Under the pieces are notes generated by a model, which saw only the letters and a list, made by a program, of their open reading frames with translations, searched no databases and was not told the DNA's origin. From JAIPEI01 sp964413125 (lineage in GTDB: Bacteria; Desulfobacterota; DSM-4660; Desulfatiglandales; HGW-15), in assembly GCA_964413125.1 (NCBI GenBank), contig CAYPSZ010000275.1:11239-75238 (forward strand): 64,000 nucleotides of DNA, in the 5' to 3' direction. Each line of letters starts with the position of its first letter. Position 1 is the first letter of the stretch. A program made the translations under genes and the position numbers. Of this stretch, positions 1-7,639 are shown in pieces.

Positions 1-190
1 TACGAGCAGATCGTTCTTCGACGACTTCCTTGATCTGGCCGATCTTTTCCTGAACCTTCCCGTCAGTATGTTCGGCCTTGCCTTCGGCCTCCGAATTGCG
101 GTTCCCGACTGCTTTTCCGGCGACCTGCTTGATCTTACCCTTCACTTTGTGCCACTTGCCTTCTGCCTTGTCTCGGCTGCTTGATTTCAT
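1..190 (-). CDS. CsbD-like stress protein, cut by window edge
   Basis: The minus-strand frame opens with ATG at 188-190 behind a GAGGT ribosome site and stays open to base 1, giving 63 residues and no stop. The protein is very rich in Lys, Glu and Gly and shows the repeated K-x-x-G-K-x-K-x-x-G pattern (KWHKVKGKIKQ, then EGKAEHTDGKVQEKIGQI) that marks the CsbD family. These are small soluble proteins induced by general stress, with no known enzymatic activity. The C-terminus lies outside the window, so full length is unknown. Family assignment is by pattern only. Confidence 0.75.
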   Translation of the reverse strand, partial: MKSSSRDKAEGKWHKVKGKIKQVAGKAVGNRNSEAEGKAEHTDGKVQEKIGQIKEVVEERSAR

Positions 191-560
191 GGTAGACCTC
201 GTGTTGAATAACGGTTGTAGAGAAGTTCCCGCGCAAAAGAACGATGCGGTTTTTATTGATGGATATGCAAGCTTTGTGCCAGGTAGCCGACACCTACGGT
301 AATGACAGCCATCTCTTTGATATATAAACGCAATTGTTAAACCCAAATTCCGGAGTCGCCGTTCGTAGCCGTCGAAAAAAGGGTTATACTTGACCTGTGA
401 TCAAATGTGACCCTTTTGCGACAAAGGCATGTCGGGCCTGCATCAGCAGGCGATACTCCGCTCCTGCCTTTTCGAGCCGACCGTCCACCCTTTACCGGAC
501 TAAGACGAAACACTGGCCACATATAATCAGTCATCATATATGACTATCGCTGCGTAGAGA

Positions 561-667
561 ACCATGCCGGAATTTCTTTGGAATAATATAAAGCCCCGGA
601 ATAACTCCGGGGCCTTTTAATTGGAACGCAGGAAGAAGGTATTTTTTTGAACTTTGAAGTATTTAAT
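561..667 (+). repeat. Deletion-fused copy of the PGPGW gene start and helicase leader
   Basis: Bases 561-590 match 4206-4235 in 29 of 30 positions, which covers the first nine codons of the PGPGW-type gene. Bases 589-667 match 4782-4859 with three differences in 79, covering the leader hairpin, ribosome site, TTG start and first seven codons of the DEAD-box helicase. The roughly 545 bp that separate these pieces downstream are missing here. The junction lies on a shared TA. The copy therefore looks like a duplicate that suffered an internal deletion. Its helicase start is followed by four new codons and a TAA at 680-682, leaving an 11-codon frame at 647-682. Confidence 0.85.
593..618 (+). terminator. 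Hairpin with T-run inside the duplicated fragment
   Basis: Arms GCCCCGGA (593-600) and TCCGGGGC (606-613) pair perfectly around loop ATAAC and are followed by C and four T. This is the same hairpin as the one at 4786-4811. Here it lies downstream of the AsmA-like gene's stop on the opposite strand. Confidence 0.7.
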
Positions 668-690
668 AAACAAGGAGTTTAACAGGCGGC

Positions 691-2151
691 TCAGGGTGCA
701 GCAAGCTGTCCGGTGTAAAAGGGTTCGCATTCGGTGTCTTTGAACAGATCAACTCCTCGTTTCAGTATGTCTATTAACGGGCCGGCCAGGCCCACCAGGA
801 AATTAGGTTTATCGATTTCTGGATCATGAAATTTGCCCTGGATAGATTGTTCCACCACAGCGCACCCCCCGGCATCGATCACAGCCACCCGCACATCTTC
901 GAACTGCAAGTTCACAAAATCCAGGCCTCCGGCCAATGCTACCCGATTTTCCGCTGTTGACAGGGCAACATCGCGGGCACGGGCTATGCCGTTCTCAATG
1001 TCCCACTTTGAAACCAATTCCCGGATAGGCGTCTGCTGGTCCGTATCAGCAAAAAGGCTCGCAAAGCCGTAACCTCGGGTGACTGCCACACCGACGGGTC
1101 CGGCCACAAAGAAGGCAGCAACGTCGACCAGATTAAACCTCTGGGTGGATCGGTACCTTTTAAGTTGTTCGTCCAGGTTCAATCCGTACAGCAAGAGTTC
1201 TGTTCCTGAAAGTTCTGCCCGGCCGTCCAGGCTTCCCCGCATCTCCGAGAGTGTTTTGCCTGAGAAGTTGAGTTTAGTGGTAAAAGTGAGCAAGCCATCG
1301 GCCCCATGTTCCTGCTGAAAGGTCTCCATGAATCGCTCAATGCGAAACTCGGCGAGTTCCGACTCTAAGAAATGGTCCGGCGAAGACCCGGAAAAATCAC
1401 TTTCCAGGCGGGCCTTCAACCGTCCGTCGAACAACGTGGCGGTTACGGAGCTGACTTTGAATTGTTGATCCTGAACCGACACCTCTGCCTCGAGTTCGGT
1501 TGCCTCCATTACGTCGTAAACGATTTTTCGGCAGTTCAGCTGTCCTTGAAAGTCCGGCAGATTCGATCCTGACGAGTTCGACCCTGCAGGCCTCCACTCA
1601 AAATCGCTCGCAGTCCATTCGCAATGTTGAGCCTGGACTTCTTCCCCGGATAACTTGTCAATGAAGATCAGGCTGGCATCCCGGGCTCGAAAATGCCGAA
1701 TCTCCAGGGGGCGCCGTTCTCTGCGGTCGTCCTGGCGATGAGCCGGCACAAAATTATAAGCGCCTTCGGAATCCCGCTCTATTTGCAGAGTCGGCTCTAA
1801 GAGGTCGATACTGTCTATCTCAAGCTGACCGCGCAGGAACGGCAGCAACCGAATCTCAAGGTCCAGGCCGGAGGCATTGATCCATTCGGCCTCGTTGCTG
1901 CGTATATGGAAGGTTCCAAGTCTCAACCCCGGCGCTGGAAAAAGAAGGACTCTGACCTGATCTTCGACTTTCAGCTCCATTCCCAGGACCCGTGATGCGG
2001 TATCCTCGATGCGGCTTTTGAATAATTCGGAATTCACGAACGCCCAGGCAAGCAGCGCCGACAGGACTATCAGGGAGAGAAGACCGCCGGTAACAAACAG
2101 AAATATGCGTGCTGTTCTTTGCATCTGAAGTTTCACGCTTTTCGGGCGCAT
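691..2151 (-). CDS. AsmA family protein
   Basis: A 486-aa envelope protein with one N-terminal membrane segment (about residues 14-37) and a long beta-rich periplasmic part. The N-terminal pattern after the membrane segment (SRVLGMELKVEDQVRVLLFPAPGLRLG, given only as position 40-70) and the later stretch around residue 320 (RAELSGTELLLYGLNLDEQL region) fit the AsmA/AsmA-like C-terminal domains, which act in outer-membrane biogenesis or lipid traffic. Start ATG at 2151 has AGGGTG six bases upstream. It is a single gene, with a possible promoter at 2284-2312. Function beyond family membership is not shown. Confidence 0.8.
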   Translation of the reverse strand: MRPKSVKLQMQRTARIFLFVTGGLLSLIVLSALLAWAFVNSELFKSRIEDTASRVLGMELKVEDQVRVLLFPAPGLRLGTFHIRSNEAEWINASGLDLEIRLLPFLRGQLEIDSIDLLEPTLQIERDSEGAYNFVPAHRQDDRRERRPLEIRHFRARDASLIFIDKLSGEEVQAQHCEWTASDFEWRPAGSNSSGSNLPDFQGQLNCRKIVYDVMEATELEAEVSVQDQQFKVSSVTATLFDGRLKARLESDFSGSSPDHFLESELAEFRIERFMETFQQEHGADGLLTFTTKLNFSGKTLSEMRGSLDGRAELSGTELLLYGLNLDEQLKRYRSTQRFNLVDVAAFFVAGPVGVAVTRGYGFASLFADTDQQTPIRELVSKWDIENGIARARDVALSTAENRVALAGGLDFVNLQFEDVRVAVIDAGGCAVVEQSIQGKFHDPEIDKPNFLVGLAGPLIDILKRGVDLFKDTECEPFYTGQLAAP

Positions 2152-2693
2152 GCGCGCACCCTGGGGCCTGTTGGTTGTGAACGGCCTTTGCTATTGGCTT
2201 CATTAAGCTTTTTAGTAACTATATCGCAATCTATTTGACCAAATCGCTCTTCTAAGCTCTTTGATCCGTTCAGGACAATGCCTAAGATACTCTTTGTTGT
2301 CAAGATTGTCAAGGTTTTTGGCAGTTTTTTGACAAATGGAGTCTCGGCAAGAATGGCTTTGGGAGTTTTGCTTAGACACACAGTACCGCATTTTGTCTGG
2401 TTTTGCCTTTTGAAATCACGGAAGAAAAGCTCTAAATCCGGTTCGTATCTTCGAGCCTCGCCGGGTGGCCGTGGTTATATTTGACCATTCGCCATATATG
2501 ACCATTGTTTCGCGCTAGCCGGCCCTCCCCCACCAGCCTTTCGAGTTTAAATATTCATTGATAAATCAATATTTTGGGTCAAGCAAAATTGCATTTATCC
2601 AGCCTGGCATGAAACTTGGTTATATTCAAATGAAACGCTTCGTATTTTAAACCGGCGGAACGGGCATATGAAATTCCGAGGAGGGAACGTGAC
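2152..2693. other. Gene-free stretch upstream of the AsmA-like gene
   Basis: Overlapping short frames on both strands look random. The stretch contains the candidate promoter at 2284-2312 and two direct 13-mers, ATATTTGACCATT (2477-2489) and ATATATGACCATT (2494-2506), spaced 17 bp apart. These resemble the palindromes at 529-545 and 4077-4090. Confidence 0.5.
2284..2312 (-). promoter_or_regulatory. Candidate sigma-70 promoter for the AsmA-like gene
   Basis: On the minus strand TTGACA (complement of 2307-2312) is followed after 17 bases by TATCTT (2284-2289). A second TTGACA overlaps the spacer at 2298-2303. The transcript would carry a leader of about 125 nt before the ATG at 2151. Confidence 0.5.
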
Positions 2694-2810
2694 ATGTTAA
2701 TCGATATCTCGCCACAGCCGGTGGTTGCTCTAATTGCGGGAATAGCGATTCTCTTTATCCCGATGAGGCGCTTGGATAAGCCGTCTTTGTCATACAAGGA
2801 GCTACGTTGA
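2694..2810 (+). CDS. 38-aa membrane peptide, DUF3096-like start
   Basis: A short frame with ATG at 2694 behind a very strong ribosome site (GAGGAGGG). It encodes 38 residues. The first 25 form one hydrophobic segment with the pattern QPVVALIAGIAILFIP, which resembles the N-terminal half of DUF3096 small membrane proteins (PxxALIAGIxILxxPRxL). The family normally continues with a second hydrophobic segment. Here that is replaced by a short polar tail (MRRLDKPSLSYKELR). It may therefore be a truncated gene still under its original ribosome site, or a genuine single-span peptide. Confidence 0.5.
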   Translation: MLIDISPQPVVALIAGIAILFIPMRRLDKPSLSYKELR

Positions 2811-2858
2811 AAACCCTGAAAAGAGCTTCTCCCCCTTGATCAAGAGGAGACAGGAATC

Positions 2859-3665
2859 ATGACCTTCAAAGAGAACCTGAAAGACAAAATCAGGCTTGAC
2901 GGAATAGTGCATAAACTCTTGTCCACAATTGAAGACCCTGCTGCACAGCGTCAATTGGATAAGACACTTATCCGGGAACTCCTCGCCATGACGGATCTGG
3001 AGCACAGGCAAGTCAGAGATCTGGACCTCTACGTGCGCCCTCTTAAGGGCGAAACCATGGAGGCGCTGTTGTTGGACAATGAATTGCCCATGTTCCACAC
3101 CACGTTGAAAGACATAGCCATGCGCAAGAGTCCCCTCTGGCGGGAAGTCTTGAGCATCAAGAATATTAAAAAGATTATGAACACCCGGGATGTAGTTGTG
3201 TGCAAGGGCAAGCAGTCGTTAGAGAGGATACGCACCTACGCCTTGGCTATGCTGGATCTCACTTATACGCGCGATGACCTGGCCCTGCTCATTGAGGATG
3301 CGAGGCTGGGTCTTGCGAAAAACGACATCACGCAGATACGGGAAATATTCGATCTCTTTTTTGAACTGCTGGATTTCCTGCCCGTTTTTCCTGGGGTGCC
3401 GGAGCAGGCTTTCCAGACCTTTGCAAGGCCAAGGCCCAGCAAAAACGCTGATCCCGTCTTCGAGCACCTCATCCTCTTCGACGAAGAAAGGTTGTCAATA
3501 GGGCTTAGGAAAGGCCCCTTTTCCCCGCAGAGTGAAGCGGATCTCGCCTGGGTTAGGCAATATGCCCGGGGCAAGGAGCCGGCGGATCTTCACGGCGTGG
3601 AGGTTTTCGAATTCCTGGCCGAACTGGCCCTGGACCAGACGAAAACCCCGGATCATCACTATTAG
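2859..3665 (+). CDS. Conserved-looking protein of unknown function, 268 aa
   Basis: ATG at 2859 follows GAGGAGACAGGAATC, a good ribosome site. The protein is soluble, largely helical and charged, with no signal peptide, membrane segment or recognisable catalytic motif. A run around residues 60-120 (LKGETMEALLLDN, then IKNIKKIMNTRDVVVCKGK) and an acidic-aromatic stretch around 165-180 (FDLFFELLDFLPVFPGVP) are the most distinctive parts. Codon use looks like that of its neighbours. I do not recognise the family. It begins 48 bp after the 38-aa membrane peptide and could share its transcript. Confidence 0.7.
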   Translation: MTFKENLKDKIRLDGIVHKLLSTIEDPAAQRQLDKTLIRELLAMTDLEHRQVRDLDLYVRPLKGETMEALLLDNELPMFHTTLKDIAMRKSPLWREVLSIKNIKKIMNTRDVVVCKGKQSLERIRTYALAMLDLTYTRDDLALLIEDARLGLAKNDITQIREIFDLFFELLDFLPVFPGVPEQAFQTFARPRPSKNADPVFEHLILFDEERLSIGLRKGPFSPQSEADLAWVRQYARGKEPADLHGVEVFEFLAELALDQTKTPDHHY

Positions 3666-3817
3666 ACGAGGCCCGGTCGCCGGTCGTGGAACGGCCCGAA
3701 TCGTATCTTTCCCTTCAGATATCCGGCATCTCGAACCTACCTGACACCCCCCGAAAAAACGGTCGAATAGGTTGCGTTGACAATACGGTTGCGCTAAAAT
3801 TCCCGTATTCATAATGA

Positions 3818-4006
3818 ATGATAAGTGCACAAGGAATTAATAAAACTGCACAAACTTTTGAAAATGTGGAACGTGAACATATCAAGCGTGTGCTGGAACA
3901 GGTCCAATGGAAAGTAAGCGGTAAAAACAGCGCCTCTGAAATCCTTGACCTCGGCCGAAGCACCTTGCGCGCACGCATGCGCAAACTCGATATCCGCAAA
4001 CCCTGA
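3818..4006 (+). pseudogene. Orphan Fis-type HTH domain of an NtrC-like regulator
   Basis: A 62-aa frame that matches only the C-terminal DNA-binding domain of sigma-54-dependent regulators. VEREHIKRVLEQVQWKVSG is followed by SASEILDLGRSTLRARMRKL, the usual Fis-type helix-turn-helix ending of NtrC-family proteins. The receiver and AAA+ domains are absent, and no ribosome site precedes the ATG at 3818. The simplest reading is a gene remnant left by a deletion. A free-standing DNA-binding peptide is also possible, since the frame is intact to its stop. Confidence 0.65.
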
Positions 4007-4076
4007 ATGCTTATCCCTATTCCGATCCGCCTTTATCTTTGCTGCTTTCCCGGCATACTTTAGAAGGACGAAAAGG

Positions 4077-4090
4077 GGTCATATATGATC
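4077..4090. repeat. Near-palindrome GGTCATATATGATC
   Basis: A 14-bp near-perfect palindrome between the HTH remnant and the PGPGW-type gene. Related sequences lie at 377-417, 529-545 and 2477-2506. No protein in the window is obviously tied to them. Confidence 0.4.
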
Positions 4091-4208
4091 TGCGAAGGAT
4101 AATGGTTGCCTTCTGCTAACGGCACGAAGACAACCGGCATATTTTGAGCGGCACCTGAATGCCATCACGGATTATCCGTTTTGGGCCAAAACTACGGAGT
4201 AAACAACC

Positions 4209-4634
4209 ATGCCGGAACTTCTTTGGAATAATATAACCAGTTTATATAAGGACCACGGGGTTCTCTTGGGCTGGCTGGGTGGATTATCGCTTCTGATGTT
4301 CATCGGCTCCCTGATAGTGGTTCCTCTGTTGATCGTACGGCTGCCCGAGGATTATTTGCGCAGGGAGCACAAATTGGTTCTACAGTGGCCATGGCATATT
4401 TCGGTACCGTTGCTGGTTTTAAAAAACGGTCTCGGCGTTCTATTTGTGCTTAGCGGCCTGGCTATGCTGGTTCTGCCGGGTCAGGGTCTGCTGACCCTTT
4501 TTATCGGGATGATGTTGCTCGATTTTCCCCGCAAACGAATCCTGATTCGTCGCACCCTGGGCCACAGACGCATCTTCCCAGCCATCAACCGGCTGAGGGA
4601 GCGGCTCGGCAAGCCCAGGTTGGAAGGGCTCTGA
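4209..4634 (+). CDS. PGPGW-type small membrane protein
   Basis: A 141-aa protein with hydrophobic segments at about residues 18-45, 63-83 and 80-100. The segment LAMLVLPGQGLLTLFIGMML followed by basic residues (DFPRKR) corresponds to the signature region of the PGPGW family of predicted transmembrane proteins, with Q in place of the second P. No function is established for the family. The ATG at 4209 has GGAG nine bases upstream. The beginning of this gene is repeated at 564-590. Confidence 0.7.
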   Translation: MPELLWNNITSLYKDHGVLLGWLGGLSLLMFIGSLIVVPLLIVRLPEDYLRREHKLVLQWPWHISVPLLVLKNGLGVLFVLSGLAMLVLPGQGLLTLFIGMMLLDFPRKRILIRRTLGHRRIFPAINRLRERLGKPRLEGL

Positions 4635-4699
4635 CCCGCCTCCTTATGCGAAGTTGCAAGCAAAATGGTGTTCGCTAATACAGGTGTTCGTAAATAAAC

Positions 4700-4728
4700 T
4701 TGACATCAATTCCATCTGCCTGTATGAT
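4700..4728 (+). promoter_or_regulatory. Consensus sigma-70 promoter of the DEAD-box helicase
   Basis: TTGACA at 4700-4705, a 17-bp spacer and TATGAT at 4723-4728 make a near-ideal sigma-70 promoter. Transcription should begin near 4735, about 100 bases before the helicase start, so the hairpin at 4786-4811 falls inside the leader RNA. Confidence 0.8.
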
Positions 4729-4785
4729 CAATAGAAATCAACAGCGTTCCCAAATTGTTCCCGGTTGTATTAAAAAAACATTAAA

Positions 4786-4811
4786 GCCCCGGAATAACTC
4801 CGGGGCTTTTT
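4786..4811 (+). terminator. Terminator-like hairpin in the helicase leader
   Basis: Arms GCCCCGGA (4786-4793) and TCCGGGGC (4799-4806) enclose ATAAC and are followed by five T. It has the form of an intrinsic terminator but sits between the promoter and the ribosome site of the helicase. It therefore either ends upstream transcription or attenuates the helicase mRNA. An identical stem is present in the copy at 593-618. Confidence 0.75.
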
Positions 4812-4838
4812 AATTGGAACGCAGAAAGAAGGTATTTT

Positions 4839-6071
4839 TTGAACTTTGAAGTATTTAATTTTCATCCGACTATTACGGCAGGAGTTGTAGGCGCAGGGTA
4901 TGAAAACCCTACCCCAATTCAGGCCCGGGCAATCCCGCAGGTAATGAGTTGTCGTGACGTGATGGGGCTGGCCCAAACGGGCACCGGTAAAACGGCGGCC
5001 TTCGTACTGCCGATACTGAATCGACTTATGGGGAATAAACGCCAGTGCATTCGTGCCTTGATCATGGCCCCTACCCGTGAATTGGCCGAACAAATTCATC
5101 GGGATATCGAAATGTTGGGTCACAAGACGCGCATAAGAAGCGTTACTGTTTATGGCGGCGTGGGAATCAACCCGCAGATTCAGAAACTGAAACGTGCTGA
5201 TATTGTAGTCGCCTGTCCCGGCCGGCTTCTTGACCATATAGGACGTAACAGCATCGATCTTTCCCAAGTGGAAGTGTTGGTTATAGACGAGGCCCACGAG
5301 ATGCTGGATATGGGTTTTCTCCCTGATATCCGGCGAATTTCAAAACATCTTCCCAAAAAGCGCCAGACATTGCTTTTCTCGGCCACCATGCCCCCGGAAA
5401 TCCGTCGATTGGCCGAAGATATCCTGCGGGACCCGGTCACCATCCAGGAAGGAAGCAGCGCACCCGCTGATACCGTGAGTCACACACTTTACCCTGTAGC
5501 CCGGCATTTGAAAACGGCGCTGCTGTTGGAGCTGCTTGGAAGCACAGATACCAAGTCGGTGCTGGTCTTTACCAGAACCAAACATCGCGCCAGGAGTCTG
5601 GAGAAAAAGCTTGTCGCCGCAGGATATCGATCGGCGTCGCTACAGGGGAATCTTTCCCAGACTCGTCGCCAAGCCGCGATGGACGGCTTTCGCAACGGGA
5701 CTTTCCAGATCCTGGTCGCCACTGATATCGCTGCTCGCGGTATTGACGTTACACGGATTTCTCATGTCATCAACTATGATATCCCCTCCACCCCCGAGGC
5801 ATACATTCACCGTATCGGCCGGACCGGACGCGCAACCCGCAGCGGTGAAGCGTTCACGTTTATTACGCGAGACGACAAGGATATGGTTTGTGCCATCAAT
5901 CGAACCATCGGTTCTGAGATCGAGCAACGCACGTTATCCGCTTTTGACTACAATATACCGGCGCCCAGTCTCGGAAGCCGCTCCCAAGAGGCTGGAGGAC
6001 GACAACAAAAATTTTCCGGAGCAAAAAGCATTCGGAGCAAAGCAAAGCCGCGTTCGAAGATCTTTATGTAG
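4839..6071 (+). CDS. DEAD-box ATP-dependent RNA helicase, RhlE-like
   Basis: A 410-aa helicase with the core motifs in order: PTPIQ (Q motif, near 24), AQTGTGKT (45-52), PTRELA (near 78), DEAH (150-153), SAT (near 184), and HRIGRTGR (near 325). It unwinds RNA duplexes with ATP, and the basic tail (residues 375-410, KAKPRSK) probably binds RNA. Its short size and layout fit the RhlE group, but motif II reads DEAH and not DEAD. The start is a TTG preceded by AGAAGG. The gene has its own promoter (4700-4728) and a leader hairpin, which suggests regulation by attenuation, as in cold-induced helicases. That last point is inference. Confidence 0.9.
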   Translation: MNFEVFNFHPTITAGVVGAGYENPTPIQARAIPQVMSCRDVMGLAQTGTGKTAAFVLPILNRLMGNKRQCIRALIMAPTRELAEQIHRDIEMLGHKTRIRSVTVYGGVGINPQIQKLKRADIVVACPGRLLDHIGRNSIDLSQVEVLVIDEAHEMLDMGFLPDIRRISKHLPKKRQTLLFSATMPPEIRRLAEDILRDPVTIQEGSSAPADTVSHTLYPVARHLKTALLLELLGSTDTKSVLVFTRTKHRARSLEKKLVAAGYRSASLQGNLSQTRRQAAMDGFRNGTFQILVATDIAARGIDVTRISHVINYDIPSTPEAYIHRIGRTGRATRSGEAFTFITRDDKDMVCAINRTIGSEIEQRTLSAFDYNIPAPSLGSRSQEAGGRQQKFSGAKSIRSKAKPRSKIFM

Positions 6072-6135
6072 ATCCGGATTGAGATGAGTTCGCCGACAAG
6101 CGTTACGAGATGGCGTTGGCCGTAGACTTTGACTC

Positions 6136-6228
6136 TTACGATGTATAGCCGTTTTCTTCATTGGCCCAAGTGATGCGCTCTATATAACCCTGGAGGTCGG
6201 TGAGGGAGATGGCGGTTTGGTTTTTCAT
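6136..6228 (-). pseudogene. Stump of a RecD2-type helicase
   Basis: A 30-codon minus-strand frame from ATG at 6226-6228 to TAA at 6136-6138. Its end, LQGYIERITWANEENGYT, matches the conserved opening of RecD2/TraA-type ATP-dependent DNA helicases (GxIERITxxNEENGY). The remaining 700 or so residues are missing. It is best read as a remnant of a deleted helicase gene. Confidence 0.6.
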
Positions 6229-6307
6229 TGTCAGGTGTATGATTGGGGTAAATGACCAAGAGGTTCCTGGTTTTGCCGGCCCTGATAAATCCTGGGGCCC
6301 GGAACGG

Positions 6308-7381
6308 CTACATCCTCTCATAAAGCGATAAGATCTTTTCAGGTGTCAGAATACGCCTGAACTCCGGACCCAGGGCGCTAACAAGGTCGCGTTCAAGCAT
6401 GTAGACAAGCTGAATCATGGTTTCCATCTGCTCCGGGGTAACATTTCGGGTGACATTAACAGGAAGCCGGATATTGTTCCGCTCCACCATCTTGTGAAAC
6501 AAGAGGACATCCGGACCGTAGAACTCCTCCAGGTGATTGAACACTATGCTGTTGGCTATGCCGTGGCGAAAGCCCAGAACAAAGGCGATGCCGTAAGACA
6601 GCGCATGACAGACACCCACCGAGGAATTTGCAATGGACGACCCGCCCAGAAAAGAAGCCACCATGAAATCCGCATAGTTTTTCTCATTAAGGAAAAAGTC
6701 CTCCAAAACGGCCTTGGCCTGCAGGGCAAAGGGCCTGCCCATGGCATTCATTGCGCTGCCATGTGAGGCCTCCACACAGTGAATGAAATTGTCCATTCCC
6801 GCATAGAATTCCTGGTCCACCGGAACGGTTTTCAACAACCCCGGGTCCAGGAGTACTCCGTTGAAGATGCTTTGATCGCTGTTGATGCCCAGCTTCCTTG
6901 CCGGCCCAGTTAGTACGGCTGTACGGGTGGCCTCAGCCCCGGTCCCTGAGAGCGTGGGGACCCCGATTTTCAGAATGGCCCTGTTTTTTACCAGGTCCCA
7001 CCCCTGATAATCGGCTGCCGCCCCGGGGTTTGTCATCAGCACGGAAACAGCCTTGGCCAGGTCCATGGTGGAACCGCCGCCTATGCCAACCACAACGCGA
7101 GGAGGATTCTTGTCCTTTCTCTCCACTATCTCAGCGCATACATCGTCCACATCCGAGGTCTTTGGCTCGCGAAGCGAGGCATCGAACCACAGCACCAGAT
7201 CCTCGGAACCCGGTCGCAACCGGTCGCAAAGACCGGTCTGCCGGTGCACGGAATCAACCACATAAGCTGTGTATCCTTTTCTATCGGAACAGATCTCATG
7301 GATAAATCCATTCAGATCCTCGAATCGATTCTCGCCGAACAATATGGATGGAACCAGCCTGGTAATTTTCATTGAATTCAT
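6308..7381 (-). CDS. Iron-dependent alcohol dehydrogenase, KdnB-like
   Basis: A 357-aa group III alcohol dehydrogenase. GIGGGSTMD (near residues 97-105) is the NAD(P)-binding loop. The metal site is formed by the Asp in the LTGPARKLGINSD region and by histidines in FIHCVE, GVCHALSYG and FRHGIAN. The run TNPGAAADYQGWDLV and the GTGAEATRTAVL block match KdnB, which oxidises the C8 hydroxyl of the sugar acid KDO before KdnA aminates it. No KdnA-like aminotransferase lies next to it, so the sugar substrate is uncertain. Start ATG at 7381 has AAAAGG seven bases upstream, and a second in-frame ATG lies at 7372. It appears to be a single-gene unit. Confidence 0.8.
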   Translation of the reverse strand: MNSMKITRLVPSILFGENRFEDLNGFIHEICSDRKGYTAYVVDSVHRQTGLCDRLRPGSEDLVLWFDASLREPKTSDVDDVCAEIVERKDKNPPRVVVGIGGGSTMDLAKAVSVLMTNPGAAADYQGWDLVKNRAILKIGVPTLSGTGAEATRTAVLTGPARKLGINSDQSIFNGVLLDPGLLKTVPVDQEFYAGMDNFIHCVEASHGSAMNAMGRPFALQAKAVLEDFFLNEKNYADFMVASFLGGSSIANSSVGVCHALSYGIAFVLGFRHGIANSIVFNHLEEFYGPDVLLFHKMVERNNIRLPVNVTRNVTPEQMETMIQLVYMLERDLVSALGPEFRRILTPEKILSLYERM

Positions 7382-7639
7382 GGAACGGCCTTTTCCGGCT
7401 TATGCCCTTTTCACCATAGAGAAGAATCCCTCCGCTCTGGAGGAGGGATAAAAAAATACAACAGCTCTCTTCCTCTTGGCAACCTATAAAATTCAAAACA
7501 TTTCAAAGGGAAGGTTTTTACCCGGGCTGTGATGTGCTATAAGATGAGTCGCAGCGCCGGGGTCAAATCTTGATGCTCACTCAAAAGCGGCTTTTTCATT
7601 GGGGTATGCAAAGGCCGGGACATAAAAGGAGGTGTTCCC

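Larger units (their letters stand above)
191..690. other. Gene-free stretch with palindromes and a duplicated fragment
   Basis: I find no convincing gene here. It holds a 41-nt imperfect stem-loop at 377-417 (arms AAAAGGGTTATACTTGA and TCAAATGTGACCCTTTT, 14 of 17 pairing), a perfect hairpin at 436-451 (GCCTGC, loop ATCA, GCAGGC), a palindrome at 529-545 (AGTCAT, CATAT, ATGACT), and the rearranged copy of downstream DNA at 561-667 that is described separately. Confidence 0.6.

Noticed and set aside
2133..2381. Open frame of 82 codons overlapping the AsmA-like start
   Set aside because: It overlaps both the start of the AsmA-like gene and its candidate promoter, with no ribosome site and no family resemblance.
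3776..3804. Promoter before the HTH remnant (TTGACA at 3776)
   Set aside because: The only TA-rich hexamer, TAAAAT, lies 12 bp away, which is too close for sigma-70.
7424..7451. Hairpin CCTCC/GGAGG near an A-run as a terminator
   Set aside because: The run is on the wrong side for either strand, so it would not act as an intrinsic terminator.
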